Source: Bacteroidaceae bacterium (GTDB lineage Bacteria > Bacteroidota > Bacteroidia > Bacteroidales > Bacteroidaceae). From it: a DNA stretch of 35,222 bases. Positions 34,173 to 35,222 of this stretch are shown one piece after another (the first letter of the stretch is position 1; each line of letters begins with the position of its first letter). The position numbers and the translations under genes are program-made. The notes under the pieces were generated by a model. It had not been told where the DNA came from. It was given only the letters and a program-made list of their open reading frames with translations, and did no database searches. Location: positions 1 to 35,222 of the forward strand of contig JAKSJB010000021.1 of assembly GCA_024398475.1 (NCBI GenBank), in the 5' to 3' direction.

Positions 34173-34964
34173 ATGATTATTGATACGCACTCACATCTCG
34201 ACGGACCGGAGTTTAAGGATGACCTTGAAGATGTTCTGGAAAGGGCTAAGGCTGCCGGTGTTGAACAGATTCTGGTTCCTGCCATCAATCTTGAGGGAAT
34301 GGACAACCTGATGAATGTGTGCCGACAGCACAATGGGTATCTCACCCCTATGATTGGACTTCACCCTGAAGAAGTGAAGGATGACTACAAGACGCAGTTG
34401 GACGGACTGTACCGAATCCTCTATGAATCGCTGAAGGACAAGGATTCGGATATCAGGTTCTGTGCCATTGGGGAAGTTGGATTGGACTTCTACTGGGACG
34501 ACTCTTTCAAGGTTCAACAGATTGATGCATTCGAACAGCAGATACAATGGGCTGCCACACATGATTTGCCACTGATGATTCATGCCAGGAACGCTCAGAA
34601 CGAATTGGTGGAAATAATGGAAAAGTACCGTGGTGACAACCTCAGAGGGGTGTTCCATTGTTTCAGCGGAACGGAAGAGGAGGCTGAACAACTGCTGAGT
34701 TTCCCGAATTTCATGCTAGGCATAGGCGGCGTGCTTACATTCAAGAAATCCAAGTTACCGGAAGTATTGAAGAATGCAGTTCCACTAAACAGGATTGTAC
34801 TGGAAACTGATGCCCCATATCTTGCCCCTGTACCCCATAGGGGTAAGAGGAATGAAAGTTCGTTTATCACTTCAACTGCTACCCTATTAAGTGAAATTTA
34901 TTGTTGCGAAATAGAAAATATTGCCACCCAAACAAAGAAAAATGCACTTACATGCATCATATAA
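34173..34964 (+). CDS. TatD-family metal-dependent hydrolase
   Basis: TatD proteins are TIM-barrel hydrolases with two metal ions; members act as 3'-5' DNA exonucleases in repair and some as D-tyrosyl-tRNA-related hydrolases. The 263 residues show all metal-ligand motifs in order: DTHSHLD, the GEVGLDFYW glutamate, the MIHARNA histidine, the FHCFSGT histidine and the ETDAPYLAP aspartate. The length is normal for the family. It starts three bases after the prenyl synthase stop and is followed by a weak hairpin at 34963-34987. Confidence 0.93.
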   Translation: MIIDTHSHLDGPEFKDDLEDVLERAKAAGVEQILVPAINLEGMDNLMNVCRQHNGYLTPMIGLHPEEVKDDYKTQLDGLYRILYESLKDKDSDIRFCAIGEVGLDFYWDDSFKVQQIDAFEQQIQWAATHDLPLMIHARNAQNELVEIMEKYRGDNLRGVFHCFSGTEEEAEQLLSFPNFMLGIGGVLTFKKSKLPEVLKNAVPLNRIVLETDAPYLAPVPHRGKRNESSFITSTATLLSEIYCCEIENIATQTKKNALTCII

Positions 34965-34987
34965 CAAAAAAAATGCGTATTTTTGTT
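34963..34987. terminator. Weak A/T hairpin after tatD-like gene
   Basis: AACAAAAA can pair with TTTTTGTT around a loop of about nine bases, giving an A-tract/T-tract hairpin. It is weak and A/T-only. Confidence 0.4.
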
Positions 34988-35095
34988 GCTGATTTAGCCG
35001 TCAACTCACAAAAAAGTTGTAATTTGCAACCGATTTTGATGGAATTGACCCCCAAAATGGCATAAAAGGAGTATGCACTGACGGCAACATCATAA

Positions 35096-35183
35096 GGAGA
35101 GATGCTCGAGTGGCTGAAGAGGCACGCCTGGAAAGCGTGTATACGTCAAAAGCGTATCGGGGGTTCGAATCCCCCTCTCTCCG
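35096..35183 (+). tRNA. tRNA-Ser (anticodon GGA)
   Basis: The 88-base cloverleaf has acceptor stem GGAGAGA (35096-35102) with TCTCTCC (35176-35182), discriminator G at 35183, the D-arm beginning TGCTCGAGTGGCTGAAGAGGC, an anticodon loop containing CTGGAAA with GGA, the long variable arm typical of serine tRNAs, and the T-arm GGGGGTTCGAATCCCCC. No CCA is encoded after the discriminator. It reads UCC and UCU codons. Confidence 0.97.
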
Positions 35184-35222
35184 CAAGGAGACGGAGGGAC
35201 TGGCAAATCAGACAGAAAACTA

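Noticed and set aside
35001..35186. Minus-strand frame of 61 codons containing EGDSNPR
   Set aside because: It is the antisense translation of the tRNA-Ser gene, a well-known false protein.

Overview
The window looks like chromosomal DNA of a member of the Bacteroidota, most probably a Prevotellaceae-like Bacteroidales. Four things point there. Many genes are preceded by the Bacteroidota promoter pair TTTG-N19-21-TAnnTTTG. There is little Shine-Dalgarno signal. Two type IX secretion (T9SS) proteins, PorQ-like and PorE-like, are present. The gene neighbourhoods (sppA-lpxK-punA-thiL; porQ-cmk-ispH) also fit. Assignment below the phylum is inference. I see no phage, plasmid, insertion sequence or CRISPR array; this is core chromosome whose intergenic DNA is unusually rich in short repeats.

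Layout. 1-480 is gene-poor repeat DNA. 498-3671 holds smpB and metH (tmRNA rescue and cobalamin-dependent methionine synthase, the latter without its reactivation domain). 3877-5664 is rpsA, flanked on both sides by a shared 13-base element. 5745-6340 has no gene but holds a good promoter followed by an ATG-free stretch ending in a 15-bp hairpin, a candidate small RNA. 6340-7788 (minus) is a CCA-adding-type tRNA nucleotidyltransferase with an apparently leaderless mRNA. 8222-13133 is sppA, lpxK, punA and thiL; 13241-14137 is a LysR regulator. 14139-17368 (minus) is an ABC exporter, an acyl-ACP thioesterase and a low-molecular-weight phosphatase. 17543-18760 is an RsmF/NOL1-type rRNA methyltransferase, meeting a conserved-looking unknown gene (18761-19318, minus) end to end.

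19663-27895 (all minus) reads meaB, porQ, cmk, ispH and then one 1348-codon frame in which topoisomerase III runs in frame into a complete PorE-like T9SS lipoprotein. This is the most striking feature of the window. Two long 9-base repeat arrays and a 16-base repeat array separate these genes. 27896-28863 is almost 1 kb without a gene. 28864-34964 (plus) has an unknown membrane protein overlapping an MscS-type channel, a TonB-type energy transducer, a polyprenyl synthase and a TatD hydrolase. A tRNA-Ser(GGA) closes the window.

Themes. Envelope biogenesis dominates (LpxK, PorQ, PorE, TonB, MscS, ABC exporter, SppA). Cobalamin use appears twice (MetH, MeaB) and isoprenoid supply twice (IspH, prenyl synthase). 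The unexpected observations are the TopB-PorE fusion, an in-frame 5 x 36-base repeat inside the thioesterase with a related-looking insertion in the rRNA methyltransferase, and several families of intergenic microrepeats.
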